Below, piece by piece: positions 43,157 to 53,700 of a stretch of DNA of 64,000 bases. This stretch comes from Mallotus nudiflorus. Taxonomy: Eukaryota; Streptophyta; Magnoliopsida; Malpighiales; Euphorbiaceae. Under the pieces are notes generated by a model. The model saw only the letters and a program-made list of their open reading frames with translations, was not told the origin of the DNA and did no database searches. Where the stretch lies: assembly GCA_947683625.1 (NCBI GenBank), contig CANTUR010000907.1:558001-622000 (forward strand). Direction: 5' to 3'. Within the stretch, counting starts at the first letter, position 1. Every line of letters begins with the position of its first letter. Both the position numbers and the translations under genes were made by a program.

Positions 43157-43452
43157 TGTTGAAGAGTGATTAAAAATCTGACTTAGTCCAAGATATTTAT
43201 TTTTAAGTTGCAGATATTGCTGCTTAATTTTCTGTTTTTGGTTAAAAAAAGTAGTGCCAAGAATAATTGATGTTGGTTCAAATTGTTCAGTTATTTAGTT
43301 CAGATTTTATAGTTTTTCAGTTTGCATGTAAGCCTATAAATAGGCATTTTCAGTCTTGGAATAATGAATCAGTCCACTTGCAGTTTCTACATCTACTTTC
43401 TTATAATTATCTGTTGTGTTAGCACTTTGGTCTTTTAAAATTTCCCCCAAAA
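43157..43452 (+). mobile_element. terminal LTR 6 of the array, longer variant
   Basis: At 296 bp it is 41-42 bp longer than LTRs 1-5. The extra stretch (about 43380-43422, including ttcttataattatctgttg) lies between 'cactt' and 'agcactttgg'. Its end is cccccaaaa where the others read ccaccaaca, so the terminal CA is mutated. TSD ctttc follows at 43453. Confidence 0.9.
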
Positions 43453-43462
43453 CTTTCTCTTC

Positions 43463-44415
43463 ATGGATGTCGTAAGTCATCATGACATGTTCTCTGTTCC
43501 CACAAAGTCTCCTTTATGTTCAGTGGAGGCTACTCCTATAATTCCACCTAAATATTTTGTTGTTGTTGTCTCCAATTATGTTCCTTCAGTTACTTTAGAA
43601 ATGGTTAACAAAGGTGGTTTTATTTTGATTAAGATTAATCATGATTTATAGGATCAGAGATTAGCTTTTGTGCAAGCATGCTTTGATAGGCATGTTGGTA
43701 TTGCTAAAAGGAGATTCTCTATGAAAGGTATCTAAGTTAAAAGACAAATTAACATTTGTTTGGGGCCTCTGTAGGGCTTGGAAGTTAATTTCATTAGGAA
43801 GGGGCTTTTATTAAATAATTTTAACTTCTGAAGAGGAGAAGAATCGGGTTTAGGGGAGTGGTATAGTGTTTCTTAAGCCTGGAATCATGTGTTTGCAGCA
43901 TTAGTCATTCGATTTTGATCCTTTTGAGTAGAAATCCACCACTACTCAAATTTGGGTGAGGTTTTAGAAGTTGCTATGGGAATATTGGCATCATTTAATT
44001 CTTGTGGACATTACTAGGGGAATCGGAACTCCACTTCGTATTGATAATAATACTCTCAACGATGCTTTTGGGCATTATACTAGAGTGTTGGTTGCAATTG
44101 ATCTTTTAAATAAAATTCATGACTCGTTGATGATTGAAAGAATAGGGAAGAGTTTCTTTATAGATGTTGTCTACAAGAACCTCCCTAATTTTTGTTCATC
44201 ATATTCAAATATTGGGCATCTCCCAAGTGATTACAGACTTAATAAATATAATTTCAAGAGGGATGACATAAAAAAAAGCAACCACAGGCACTAAAAAAAT
44301 AATGGCAACCCAAAGATACATTTGCTGGTTAACATACTGGCACCGTGCATGACACTATTGATAATCATTCACCCATGAATGATGGCAATGTTCTTTTGGA
44401 TATGAATAACGTTTG
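43463..44415 (+). pseudogene. LINE ORF1, N-terminal and middle part
   Basis: ATG at 43464 (MDVVSHHDMFSVPTK). After degenerate sequence, 43971-44294 reads 'GTPLRIDNNTLNDAFGHYTRVLVAIDL...SLMIERIGKSFFIDVVYKNLPNFCSSYSNIGHLPSDYRLNK', the DUF4283-type RNA-binding region followed by a CCHC-like knuckle (C-x2-Y/C-x4-H). This is the usual nucleic-acid-binding ORF1 of plant L1s. It continues after the LTR element at 48850. Stops at 43651, near 43730 and at 44295 disrupt it. Confidence 0.75.
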
Positions 44416-44420
44416 CTTAT

Positions 44421-45303
44421 TGTAACGGGGCGACAAAAGGGGCCCTAGGGCCATGCACCCTTAGAGTCCTTAGCTTATCCTAAGGACATGGTGGGACAAG
44501 AAAAGTATAATATGGCCGAGCAAGGATGTATGTGAAAGGAAAAGTACAACAAAGGGCATTTTAGTAAATATGAATGACTATTATTATTATTTATATATTT
44601 ATCAAGGTGTGATGGGTGGAACATTCTAATGTCTCCTTCTACCAACCTTCAAGGTGCTCCTTATGCTCTTTAGGGGGTACATTCGGTGTAAGCTCTCCAC
44701 CATCCCCGAGGCTTGTGTGCATGTTCGACGACACAGCCTTAAGTGAGCTCCCTAGTGTGAAGCTAGATAACGGGCATCAAGTTCAGGAAAGAGGAATTCG
44801 GTGTCTCCATAGAGAAGGAGCTCTATGGACACTACGAGGCCAAGGTGCTCATAATGCGTGGTTCTCCTGGACCCGAGGATACAATATGACTTGCACTATG
44901 CGCAAGCATATAGGGGAATTCTGAGACACTGTGGGATTTGAATATATATGGGAATTATGAAATAAGTACATGACCCTTGAATATGCGAGAGCCATGAGGC
45001 TAACACGGGATTCGGTAATATGTGGGAACGGTGAGGCGAATGTGAGGCTTAAGATAAGAATAAGGCTTGGATACATACGTGGGATACAATGTGAGCATGA
45101 GCCTTGAATATATACGAGAAACATAGGAACAACGATAGTAGTGAACATGCGGGGTTGGTTAGGTTCACCAACACTTAATTATAGTCAAAGGACAATCGGT
45201 ATTAATACTAAGAGCATGTTCATGAGGCTTGGCTAGCCTAAACTTGGGAAAGTGTAGGCACCACATGGGTCGAATGTCAGGGCTAAATGGAGGATCCGTG
45301 ACA
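44421..45303 (+). repeat. 5' LTR of the LARD-like element
   Basis: 883 bp, from tgtaacggggcgacaaaagg to gaggatccgtgaca. A TATA-like tatttatatatttatc lies near 44590. It aligns with the 3' LTR over its full length; I see roughly one difference per 15-25 bases in the first 200 bp and fewer later. Open frames inside (e.g. 44616-44924) are not supported as genes. Confidence 0.93.
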
Positions 45304-45305
45304 TT

Positions 45306-45317
45306 TGGTATCAGAGC
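45306..45317 (+). other. primer-binding site, initiator tRNA-Met type
   Basis: tggtatcagagc lies two bases after the 5' LTR and is a perfect match to the standard plant LTR-element Met site. Confidence 0.95.
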
Positions 45318-47952
45318 AAAGAAAACGTGCGATGTAGGAAACATTAATATATAAGTACGATGCTATTTATGTGCAAATGAATAATTATAGACCCACAATT
45401 ATTTGTGTTGGATGCTATTTAATCAAATATTTATTCTTGAAGCAAAATAAGTGCGAGGGATGCGATTGTTAGTGGCACATCAATGTGTCAAAATCGGTAA
45501 ATGAAAACTTGTGGGAATTAGAAGATATTCATTAAAAGAATATCATGAAACATTGAGGCAAGGCAGAAATGTATGTGACAACCTAATAAAATTGGTGGAT
45601 CCTTCATACTTATGACACTTTCAAGAAATTATTGAGGCCTAATTTACTTGTGAGAGCGAGCAAGTGAAGACACACTTAATTTTATTAGTGAGCTCATACA
45701 TGAGAAATAAAATGCGATAATGTAAAGCGAAAAGTGTTTGAGACTTTGGTCAAATATGACACTATAATAGCATCATTGTACTAATGCATATCCTTGAGGG
45801 ACAATCTATAAGATTGATAAAGACTCAAAAGAAACTTCGAGCCAAATAAGGGAACAATTGATAAAATTATAGCAGGATTGCTTATTGGCGTAAAAAGGCC
45901 AACCATGGTAGGATGAGAAACGTGCTAAATGAGAGGCTGACAGTGCCAATTATAAAACAAAAATATTGATGTTGCGATTGAATAATTTATAAGCAAAAAC
46001 ATAAAGGGTACAATGTCCCTTAAATTGAGATGCGATGAATGTGATTCGATGCGAGAGATAAAGTGTGCTAAACTTCACAATGTGAATAAGGGTTATGACA
46101 GGACCCATTAAATGTGGTGAAATCAAAAATATTATTAGTCTTATGAGACTATTAAAGGATGATGCCCTACAATTGGAAATGCAAGAATGCACAAAGATAA
46201 AGTGTAAGAATTGAGATATATCTTTTGATTGATGAATTATAAGATTTATCAAATAGTGGCATGAACTTATAGCGATACGCGATGTGGCTCAAGGGCCAAT
46301 GAAGTGTTAAGCATGAGTTAGGCTTGAGAAGCTAATGTGATGGAATTTTCATGAGTATTATGACTCAAAGTGGGGGAGTGAGACCCACTCATCAATAAAT
46401 GAAATGATAAGTGAAATATTATGATTTGAGTGTGGTTATGGTAACCACTGTTGTGAGTGTGTGAGAATGTATGAAAGGAAGAAAAAAAAGAAGAAAAAAA
46501 ATAAAAAAAAATGAAAGCGAGAGGAAAAGAATATAGAGTGAAAAGAAGAAAAGAAAATAACAAGGGAAAGTGAAAAGAAAGAGAGAAAAAGAAAAAAATG
46601 AGAGTGAGCGGAAACATGTTGTACGATATGTGTGTTTGATGAGGGCTGCAGTAGCCTTGATTTGTGTTTACTGAGGGTTGCGGTAGCTTTGATTGATGTT
46701 TGCTAAGGGCTGTGGTAGCCTTGATGTGTGTTTGCTAAAGGCTGTGGTAGCCTTACGTGTTATAAAAGAGTTTTCCAATAGAGCTTGAGGCAACCTTCGA
46801 GAAAAATACATATATGTGTCTTGTGCAGGTGAAAATAAGTGCCGATATAGCTAAACTAAGGAATCACTAAGGGGATGGAATACGAGTGCGATAAACAAAG
46901 CGTAATGCTACTGAGGTTTGAAACACTTACAAAAATGTGGTAGCAAATGACTCGGATGACATGCAGTAACTTTCAAGAAGCAAGAAAGGAGATTCATTGA
47001 ATCAACTTACTTGTGGATAGAGGGTTATGGTTTTTATAAATGAAGATGACATCTTCGCTCAAGGAAAGGGAACAAGCAAGTTGATCCTAAAATCATAAAC
47101 TCTTACTACTATTAAAATGAGCGCAAATACTACTTTCAAATGACCTATTGGACCTGAATGTACCAAGACACACTTAAGAAAGATCTTGTAGAGATATATT
47201 CTCCTAAAGTTACTTTTATAAGTGGAATGTACACAAGAAAGACCCTAGACATAAATGGGACAAGATATCTACCTTTTGGCATGTGAAAAATAAAATACAT
47301 GAAGGCTCCTATAAAGTAACAAGTAATGGAGGAAGAGCATTAAACCAAAGCAAGATGTTGGCTAGTAGAGATCCCATCCTGGAAACAAAAGAGGTGAGGA
47401 TTCGGGAAGGTGAAAAATAACAAACTATGAGTGCTAAGAGCGATGAACAATAACAGTGTTGAATGAACATAAGGAAAATGTGTAAGTCATATTATTATGC
47501 TCCTTTATAATTCTTGGATAGAAATAGTAATCCGTGATGTTTATTTAATTGATGTACAAATATATATGCAAATGGCAAATTTATTTAACATTGAATTTGT
47601 ATTAAAAGTGCAAATGAGACATGAGAATTATTTTTCAATATGTACTGTTGTTGCTTCTTTATTTTATCTTGCGAGGTATAATTTACACTCGAGATAGGAA
47701 TAAAGCAATGAAAGCATGGGAAACCTGATAGAGAAGTAAAAGTGAGAACCCAAGAGAAGACATGCAAATACAAAAGTGGAGGGCCAAAATTCACGATGGA
47801 TAAGAGCGAGAAGTGGTCAAGAGTTGACAAAGTTTTAAAGAGCATAAATAGGCAGTGCAAGCTGATGGAGATCAAATAGAAGAAGACATGGAACTCCACA
47901 AGAGACAAGAACCATGAACTCCTATGGCCAATTGACGAGGGTGTCAATAGCT
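45318..47952 (+). other. internal region of the LARD-like element, non-coding
   Basis: No gag, protease, integrase or RT motif was found in any frame. G/A-rich composition on the plus strand, with a nearly pure purine tract at 46470-46610. Confidence 0.6.
46632..46760 (+). repeat. ~32-bp minisatellite in LARD-like element
   Basis: Four units (from about 46632, 46664, 46698, 46728) share gtgtttgctaagggctgtgg and end in tagccttgat. About 10-15 percent divergence between units. Confidence 0.85.
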
Positions 47953-47968
47953 CAAGTGGGGGAGAAAA
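47953..47968 (+). other. polypurine tract of the LARD-like element
   Basis: caagtgggggagaaaa directly precedes the 3' LTR at 47969. Confidence 0.85.
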
Positions 47969-48849
47969 TGTAACGGGGAGACAAAAGGGGCCTTAGGGGC
48001 CATGCACCCTTAGAGTCTTTAGCTTATCCTAAGGACATAGTGGGATAAGAAAAGTATAATATGGCCGAGCAAGGACATATGTGAAAGGAAAACTACAACG
48101 AAGGGCATTTTAGTAAATATGAATAAATATTATTATTTATATATTTATCAAGGTGTGATGGGTGGAACGTTCTGATGTCTCCTCCTACCAACCTTCAAGG
48201 TGCTCCTTATACTCTTTAGGGGGTACCATCGATGTAAGCTCTCCACCATCCCCGAGGCTTGTGTGCATGTTCGACGACACAACCTTAAGTAAGCTCCCTA
48301 GTGTAAAGCTAGGTGACGGGCATCGAGTTCAGGAAAGAGGAATTCGGTGTCTCCATAGAGAAGGAGCTCTATGGACACTATGAGGCCGAGGTGCTCGTAG
48401 TGCATGGTTCTCCTGGACCCGAGGTTATAATATGACTTGCACTATGCATAAGCATATAGGGGAATTCTGAGGCACTGTGGGATTTGAATATATGTGAGAA
48501 TTATGAAACAAGTACATGACCCTTGAATATGCGAGAGCCATGAGGCTAACGTGGGATTCGGTAATATGTGGGAACGGTAATGCGAATGCGAGGCTTAAGA
48601 TAAGAATAAGGCTTGGATACATATATGGGATACAATGTGAGCATGAGCCTCGAACATATGTGAGAAACATAGGAACAATGATAGTAGTGAACATACAGGG
48701 TTGGTTAGGTTCACCAACACTCAATTATAGTCGAAGGACACTCGGTATTAATACTAAGAGCATGTTCATGAAGCTTGGCTGACCTAAACTTGGGAAAGTT
48801 TAGGTGCCACACAGGTCGAATGTCAGGGCTAAATGGAGGACCCGTGACA
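47969..48849 (+). repeat. 3' LTR of the LARD-like element
   Basis: 881 bp, from tgtaacggggagacaaaagg to gaggacccgtgaca, followed by target duplication cttat. Confidence 0.93.
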
Positions 48850-49297
48850 CTTATCACCATATATTATGGAAATCTGTAGAACCCACCATTTGGCAACCAT
48901 GATGACCCCATCTAGTGATGAGCAATAAAATGCACCAACAGTAGATGGTGGCATATCTAATGAAGATAATCTTCCGCAGCAGGATGATGAACCAATTATT
49001 CAAAATGATGCCAATGATAATTTTTTGTTGCATGATGGTCCCATTATTCAAAATGATGATGATGGTGCAACGAGTTTAGTGATGAGACCATAACTAGCAG
49101 ATAGTGCAATTGAACTGTAGCAGGTGCAACTATAGTTCAGGATAGGTTCTATAGGCTGATTAAGTAGATGATGACGAAGGGACTTGGACCACAGTTATTC
49201 ATAAAAAAAAAAAAGCGGACTCCTAAAAAATCTCAAGGTACATATCAAGTTTCTCTCACAAAGAGGGCAACCAAGAAACCACTTCATCTTAATTTAT
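48850..49297 (+). pseudogene. LINE ORF1 C-terminal part
   Basis: The frame joins that before the insertion (…NNVC|LSPYIMEIC). It is followed by an acidic Asn/Asp-rich tract (EDNLPQQDDEPIIQNDANDN, with a repeated 'PIIQND') and a basic end (KRTPKKSQGTYQVSLTKR). Acidic linker plus basic tail is typical for plant L1 ORF1. One internal stop (taa, near 48928) and further stops at 49092. Confidence 0.65.
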
Positions 49298-49770
49298 AAA
49301 GATTTTTAATTGGAATTGTCAATGTATTAGAAATTCCAATACCCAAAGAACTTTGTTTCAATATTATGTGCATTATAATCCTGACTTGTTCTATATTATG
49401 GAACCTATGGTTGCTTTTGATTTAATTTCTACCATTTCTAGAATTCTTTGGGTCTATTTTGCTTCAAATAACAGCTCTCTTCCTTCTATATGGATTTTTG
49501 GTAGATCCAATAATTTAGTTCCTTCATGGATGGCTATTCATTCGCAACATGTTAGTATGGATTTATGTTTCAATAACCAAGTTTATTGTGTTAGCTTTGT
49601 TTATGGTAGTGTGTGGAGTAATAAATGGGTTAAACTTTGGTTTGATTTGCTTTCTATAGCGGGTTCTATTCCTGATCATTGGCTGGTAATGGTTGACGTT
49701 AATGCTATTTTGGGAGCTCTTGAAAAAACATGTAAAGCACCTGCTGCTAGGCCCTATAGAGCCCATGGTG
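49298..49770 (+). pseudogene. LINE ORF2 endonuclease domain, copy 1
   Basis: NWNCQCIRNSNTQRTL starts the apurinic-endonuclease-like fold (N at the metal site). Then come YYVHYNPDLFYIMEPMVAF (the E of 'xxET/EP'), WIFGRSNNL, CVSFVYGSVWSNKW and HWLVMVDVNAILGALEKT, where DFN has become DVN. It breaks off in ARPYRAHGGF, where the second copy begins. In a normal LINE the second half of the endonuclease should follow. Confidence 0.8.
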
Positions 49771-50651
49771 GCTTTTAATATTGTTTCTCAATCTTTTTGG
49801 GATAGCTTAGACTTAACATTGCTTGCGTAAAATGATATGTCGAATGCTTCTATTTAGCTGCTTGGGAGGATGAGTCTTTCTCCTCTATTGTCCATTCTTG
49901 CCCATGCTTAACATATTACAGTTGATGTGATGTTTGCTAATGTTTTGCAAAGAATTTTGTTTATTTATGGTAGTGTTTGGAGAAATCGTAGAATGGAGTT
50001 ATAGAGCAATCTCTATTCATTGTCTGCTAATTGCTCTTACAGCTGGTGTGTGATTAGCAATTTTAATGCTATTTTCGGTTCTCATAAAACCTATTTTATT
50101 TATGGTAGTGTCAGGACTTTTGTTCTTTTATTTATGGTTGTTTGTTGTTTGATATTACCTCTTATGGTGCTTCTTATACTTGGTGTAATGGGAGAGCTGG
50201 TGTTAATCATACTGAGAGTTGGTTAGATCGAGCCTTAGGAAATCTATAGCTTTTCAATAGCTTGCATGAAATATCTTGCATTATTTTACCTTATTATCAC
50301 TTAGATCATTCACCACTTCTTTTATAGTGCTCTTTAAGAGATAGAGGAGTTTCTCAATTTTGCTTCTAGGCAATGTGGAGCATACACCTATCTCTTTGTG
50401 ATTTTATCACTAATTTTTAGTCATCTTCCATTGGTAATCTCCATCCTACGCTGATTTTAAATGCAAAACTGAAATGATTAAAGCATGATCTTAGAACCTG
50501 AGTTATGATGTTTTTGGACATCTTGATATAAATATTTCCAATGCAAGACATTCAAACTGAGATTGCCACTCAGGGTTTTTCTGATGATCTTCATTAATAT
50601 GAATTAGCAACTCATGAGAACCTAGATCATTGTCTTCATTAGCGAGAAATA
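49751..50651 (+). pseudogene. LINE ORF2 endonuclease domain, diverged copy 2, and linker to RT
   Basis: From PIEPMVAFNIVSQSFWDSLDL the frame repeats the same block order: LLGRMSLSP, HITVDVMFANVLQRILFIYGSVWRNRRMEL, SWCVISNFNAIFGSHKT, then in another frame TYTWCNGRAGVNHTESWLDRALG (catalytic-site D), HLDHSPLL (SDHxP box) and 'IGNLHPTLILNAKLKWLKHDLR' leading to HCLH-REI. The two copies share only about a third of residues, so this is not a recent duplication. Stops and shifts throughout. Confidence 0.75.
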
Positions 50652-52201
50652 TGTTGGGTTTCGTGATACAAATGTAGTGAAAAAATTAAAATTTTATCAC
50701 ATTCCTGGATCCATGTAATTCGACTACTTAATTAAATTTAGGGTTTCAAGAATCTCACCAAAATGCAAAAGAGGCAAGATTTTTTAGAAGGATGAGAGAA
50801 GGTTAACACCGGTGACACCTTACCTCAAGCCTTTTGCTTTGGTTATTCGGATCAAGACGTCTCTAAAAGGATGCATCCTCTATAAGTATCCACACGAACA
50901 GCCCTTCACAAAACGAATTGGAGTGTGTGCTAGCAACTTTCTTGATTGTCTCACAAATTAAGAACAAAAGAAAAACTTTATGTTTGTTTTCTAGGAAGAG
51001 AGAAAACCATTTTTAGAGGCAGGGAAAAAAACAAATCTGTATTAAACCCTAGAGAATATAACATATTTATAGACTCTAAATTAGGATTTCACCTACCAAT
51101 GACTTTTTTTGCAATTTCCCATTTATTATATTCTGATTTTGTTTTAAAAACAAATCAAAAATAATATCTTATTTATTTATTTATTTAAAATAAAATTTAT
51201 CTTAAATAAATAAACAAATAAATAAATAAATAAAATACTTTAATTATTTATTTCCATAGAGTTTATTTTGGGCTTATTAAACCCATAATCGTTTTGGGCT
51301 TGTTCTAAGTGTGTGACCATGTAAGTTCACATAACATTGGCAGTGGGCCTAAATCTCTATTTAGGCCTCCAAGTCATAAGTGGCCTCTAGCCAGACATTA
51401 TGACTACCCAAGCCATATGAAGTCAATAATCTGACATAACCTAATTATAGTGAATTTTATCGTCCCTTTATCACATGATATCTTAATTGAACATAAGGCA
51501 TAGAATGTCATCCTTATATAGTTCAATATTATGACTTGATTCTAAGTAGATTGAAAATGATAACTCTTTATCAATTCATTTCAGCATGGCTATGCATTTT
51601 CCTTCAGTCTATCTCATCAAGGGGCCCATAGATATCTTTCATATATTAATGAGGGATAAATTCCTTCTGAATCACTCACATTCTTCACATAACTAATTTC
51701 ATATCCAATAACATCCTATCTAATCGTCCGATTAAAGACAATGTTAGAATGTGTCAAAACATAAAATAGCTATGTAGAAATCCATGATGATTTCAAGGTC
51801 AAAGGACCGAAATAAAATTACTATGATGAGAAATACTTATGACAATAATCTATGCAGTATTCTCATAGTGGGTCAATCCAGTACATGATCTCTCATCATA
51901 TACCTATGAGTTGACTTAATATCTCATATTCATGATTAGTAAAACATAACCATCAGTCAGCATCATACTAGCCTTAATACTTTAATATTTATATAATGAA
52001 TAAATGGCTAGGGATAATTAGAATAGAACTCTTATTTTAATCTAAGGGTTTTACTATCAAGTCACATACTTAATGGCCTTAGTAAGAATTAACCATTCAT
52101 ATAATTATCATAAAATCAAATGATAATGAAATACCTCGTTATTAATAAAATACGAAAGTCAATACATAATCAAATGATTGACCTAGTGCATATCACCAAC
52201 A
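50652..52201. mobile_element. solo LTR, 1550 bp
   Basis: It begins TGTTGG and ends CCAACA, perfect 6-bp inverted ends, flanked by target duplication aaata (50647-50651 and 52202-52206). Excision restores the LINE frame exactly (R-E-I-F-L-K-E-R-S). No primer site, polypurine tract or coding frame is inside, so it is a solo LTR left by recombination, or less likely a short non-coding element. It includes a (TTTA)n/(AAAT)n near-palindrome at 51165-51235. The frame at 50946-51164 is not supported. Confidence 0.88.
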
Positions 52202-53700
52202 AAATATTCTTAAAAGAAAGAAGTAGAATTAAATGGTTGGCGTCTGGTGATCATAATCTATTTTTTTCCATTAGTACTTTGCAAAGAGAAAACCCGATCA
52301 TGGTATTCACCAACTTAAAATTGATGATTACATTATTAAGAACAAATCTATCATTGAGCAATATGTTATTGATTTTTATTAAAATCTTTTTAAGTTTGAT
52401 GCTTCTGTGTCTTTAGATATTCATTTAATTAAGATTGTTGTGCCTTCTATAGTAACTAAAGATGAGAATTCTTTACTTGTGAAATGTGCTTCTCTTGATC
52501 AGATTAGAAATATAGTTTTTAGTATGATGCTCATCGTGCTCCTAGCCCAAATGGTTTTACTAGTATTTATTATAAGTCTTTTTAGGATATAGTGCAAAAT
52601 AATATGTGTGCGACAATTTATAGCTTTTTTTAGCACAGGGATGATAACTACAAGAATTAATTCAAGCTTTATGGTTTTGATTCCTAAAGTTAAAGATGAT
52701 ATTACTATAGAACAATATCATCTTATAGTTCTTAGTAATTTTAGCATTAAAATTATTACAAAAATCCTTGTTGACCATCTTTTTGATATTGCTACTTGAA
52801 TTATATCTTGTCAGTAATTTGGATTTCTTATTGTATTGGTTATGCTTCGGATGGTATTAATCTTCTTAACAAGTCATGTTTTGGTGGTAATATGGCAATG
52901 AAAGTTGATATTCAAAAGGCCATTGATACAGTTGATTGGAACTTTCTACTTAATGTATTGGAATCCTTTGGGTTTTCTTTGTAATTTAGAGACTAGATCT
53001 TGTCTTTAGTCTCATCTTCAAGACTTTCAATTATGCTCAATGGTAAGGCATAAGGTTATTTTGCTTCTTCTCAAGGTGTCAAACAAAGAGATCCGTTATC
53101 TCCTCTCTTATTTTTTTCTTACCAAAGACTTTCTAAGTCAGTTACTTTCTTTAAAAGTTAATATGGGTGGTATTATGCTTATGGTTTAGACCAATAATTC
53201 CTTTTTTTCAATGCATTTTCTCTATGCTAATGATGTCTTATTGTTTGGAAAGGCCACTTTGCAAAATCTTAAAGCTATTAATGATACTTTTTCTCTTTAT
53301 GGGTTAGTTTCTGGCCAAAAGGTGAATTGGTCAAAATCAAAAATTTTTTATAGGGCTACTATTTCTCCTAAAAGAATCTTTAATCTCAATCAAGTCATGT
53401 CTATGAAAAAAGGTTCCCTTCCTTTTGATTATTTAGGTGTTCCTCTGTTTGCTGGCTCTCCGAAGAAGAAATGGTTGAAACCAATAGCTAATAGAATTTG
53501 TAATAAATTTTCCAAATGGAAAGGGAGTTCACTATCTTTTATGGGTAGATTAACTCTCATTTAATCGATTATTACAAGTTCACTTCTCCACTCTTTTTCC
53601 ATTTATAAATGGCATTGTTCCCTTCTTTAATACATTAAGCGTTGTATGCATAATTTCTTATGTTCAAGTTATATTCATGATAAAAAGCTTGTCACTGTCC
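52202..53700 (+). pseudogene. LINE ORF2 reverse transcriptase
   Basis: FLKERSRIKWLASGDHNLFF opens the pre-RT region. Then INSSFMVLIPKVKDD, YHLIVLSNFSIKIITKIL, MAMKVDIQKAIDTVDWNFL (catalytic Asp of motif A), a degenerate stretch around 53050-53120 with SQGVKQRDPLSPLLF, MHFLYANDVLLFGKA (motif C reads YAND for the usual YADD), QKVNWSKSKIFY and LPFDYLGVPLFAGSPKKKWLKPI (the LINE thumb). Several stops and frame changes. It is the most extensive LINE RT in the window. Confidence 0.88.

Larger units (their letters stand above)
35594..43452 (+). mobile_element. tandem array of five non-autonomous Ty1/copia units sharing six LTRs
   Basis: LTR starts (tgttgaagagtgattcaaaa) occur at 35594, 37107, 38619, 40132, 41644 and 43157, giving periods of 1513, 1512, 1513, 1512 and 1513 bp. 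The structure is LTR-int-LTR-int-LTR-int-LTR-int-LTR-int-LTR. Each internal part has a Met-tRNA-type primer site, a gag remnant, a CCHC knuckle, a protease start and the last 35 codons of pol, joined by one common deletion. The array as a whole is flanked by CTTTC on both sides, so it sits in the genome as one insertion. Unequal recombination between LTRs of one element is the simplest origin. Confidence 0.93.
44421..48849 (+). mobile_element. complete LTR retrotransposon without recognisable coding (LARD-like)
   Basis: Paired LTRs (44421-45303 and 47969-48849), a Met-tRNA primer site (45306-45317), a polypurine tract (47953-47968) and a 5-bp target duplication CTTAT (44416-44420 and 48850-48854) make this a structurally complete insertion. 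The 2.66-kb internal region has no frame with gag or pol similarity. It does have a purine-rich stretch (46470-46610) and a minisatellite (46632-46760). It therefore looks non-autonomous, mobilised by enzymes of another element. The superfamily cannot be told from the sequence. Confidence 0.92.

Noticed and set aside
44616..45148. Frames of about 100 residues in the LARD-like LTR (and again at 48162-48724)
   Set aside because: Non-coding LTR; present in both LTRs with differing frames and stops.
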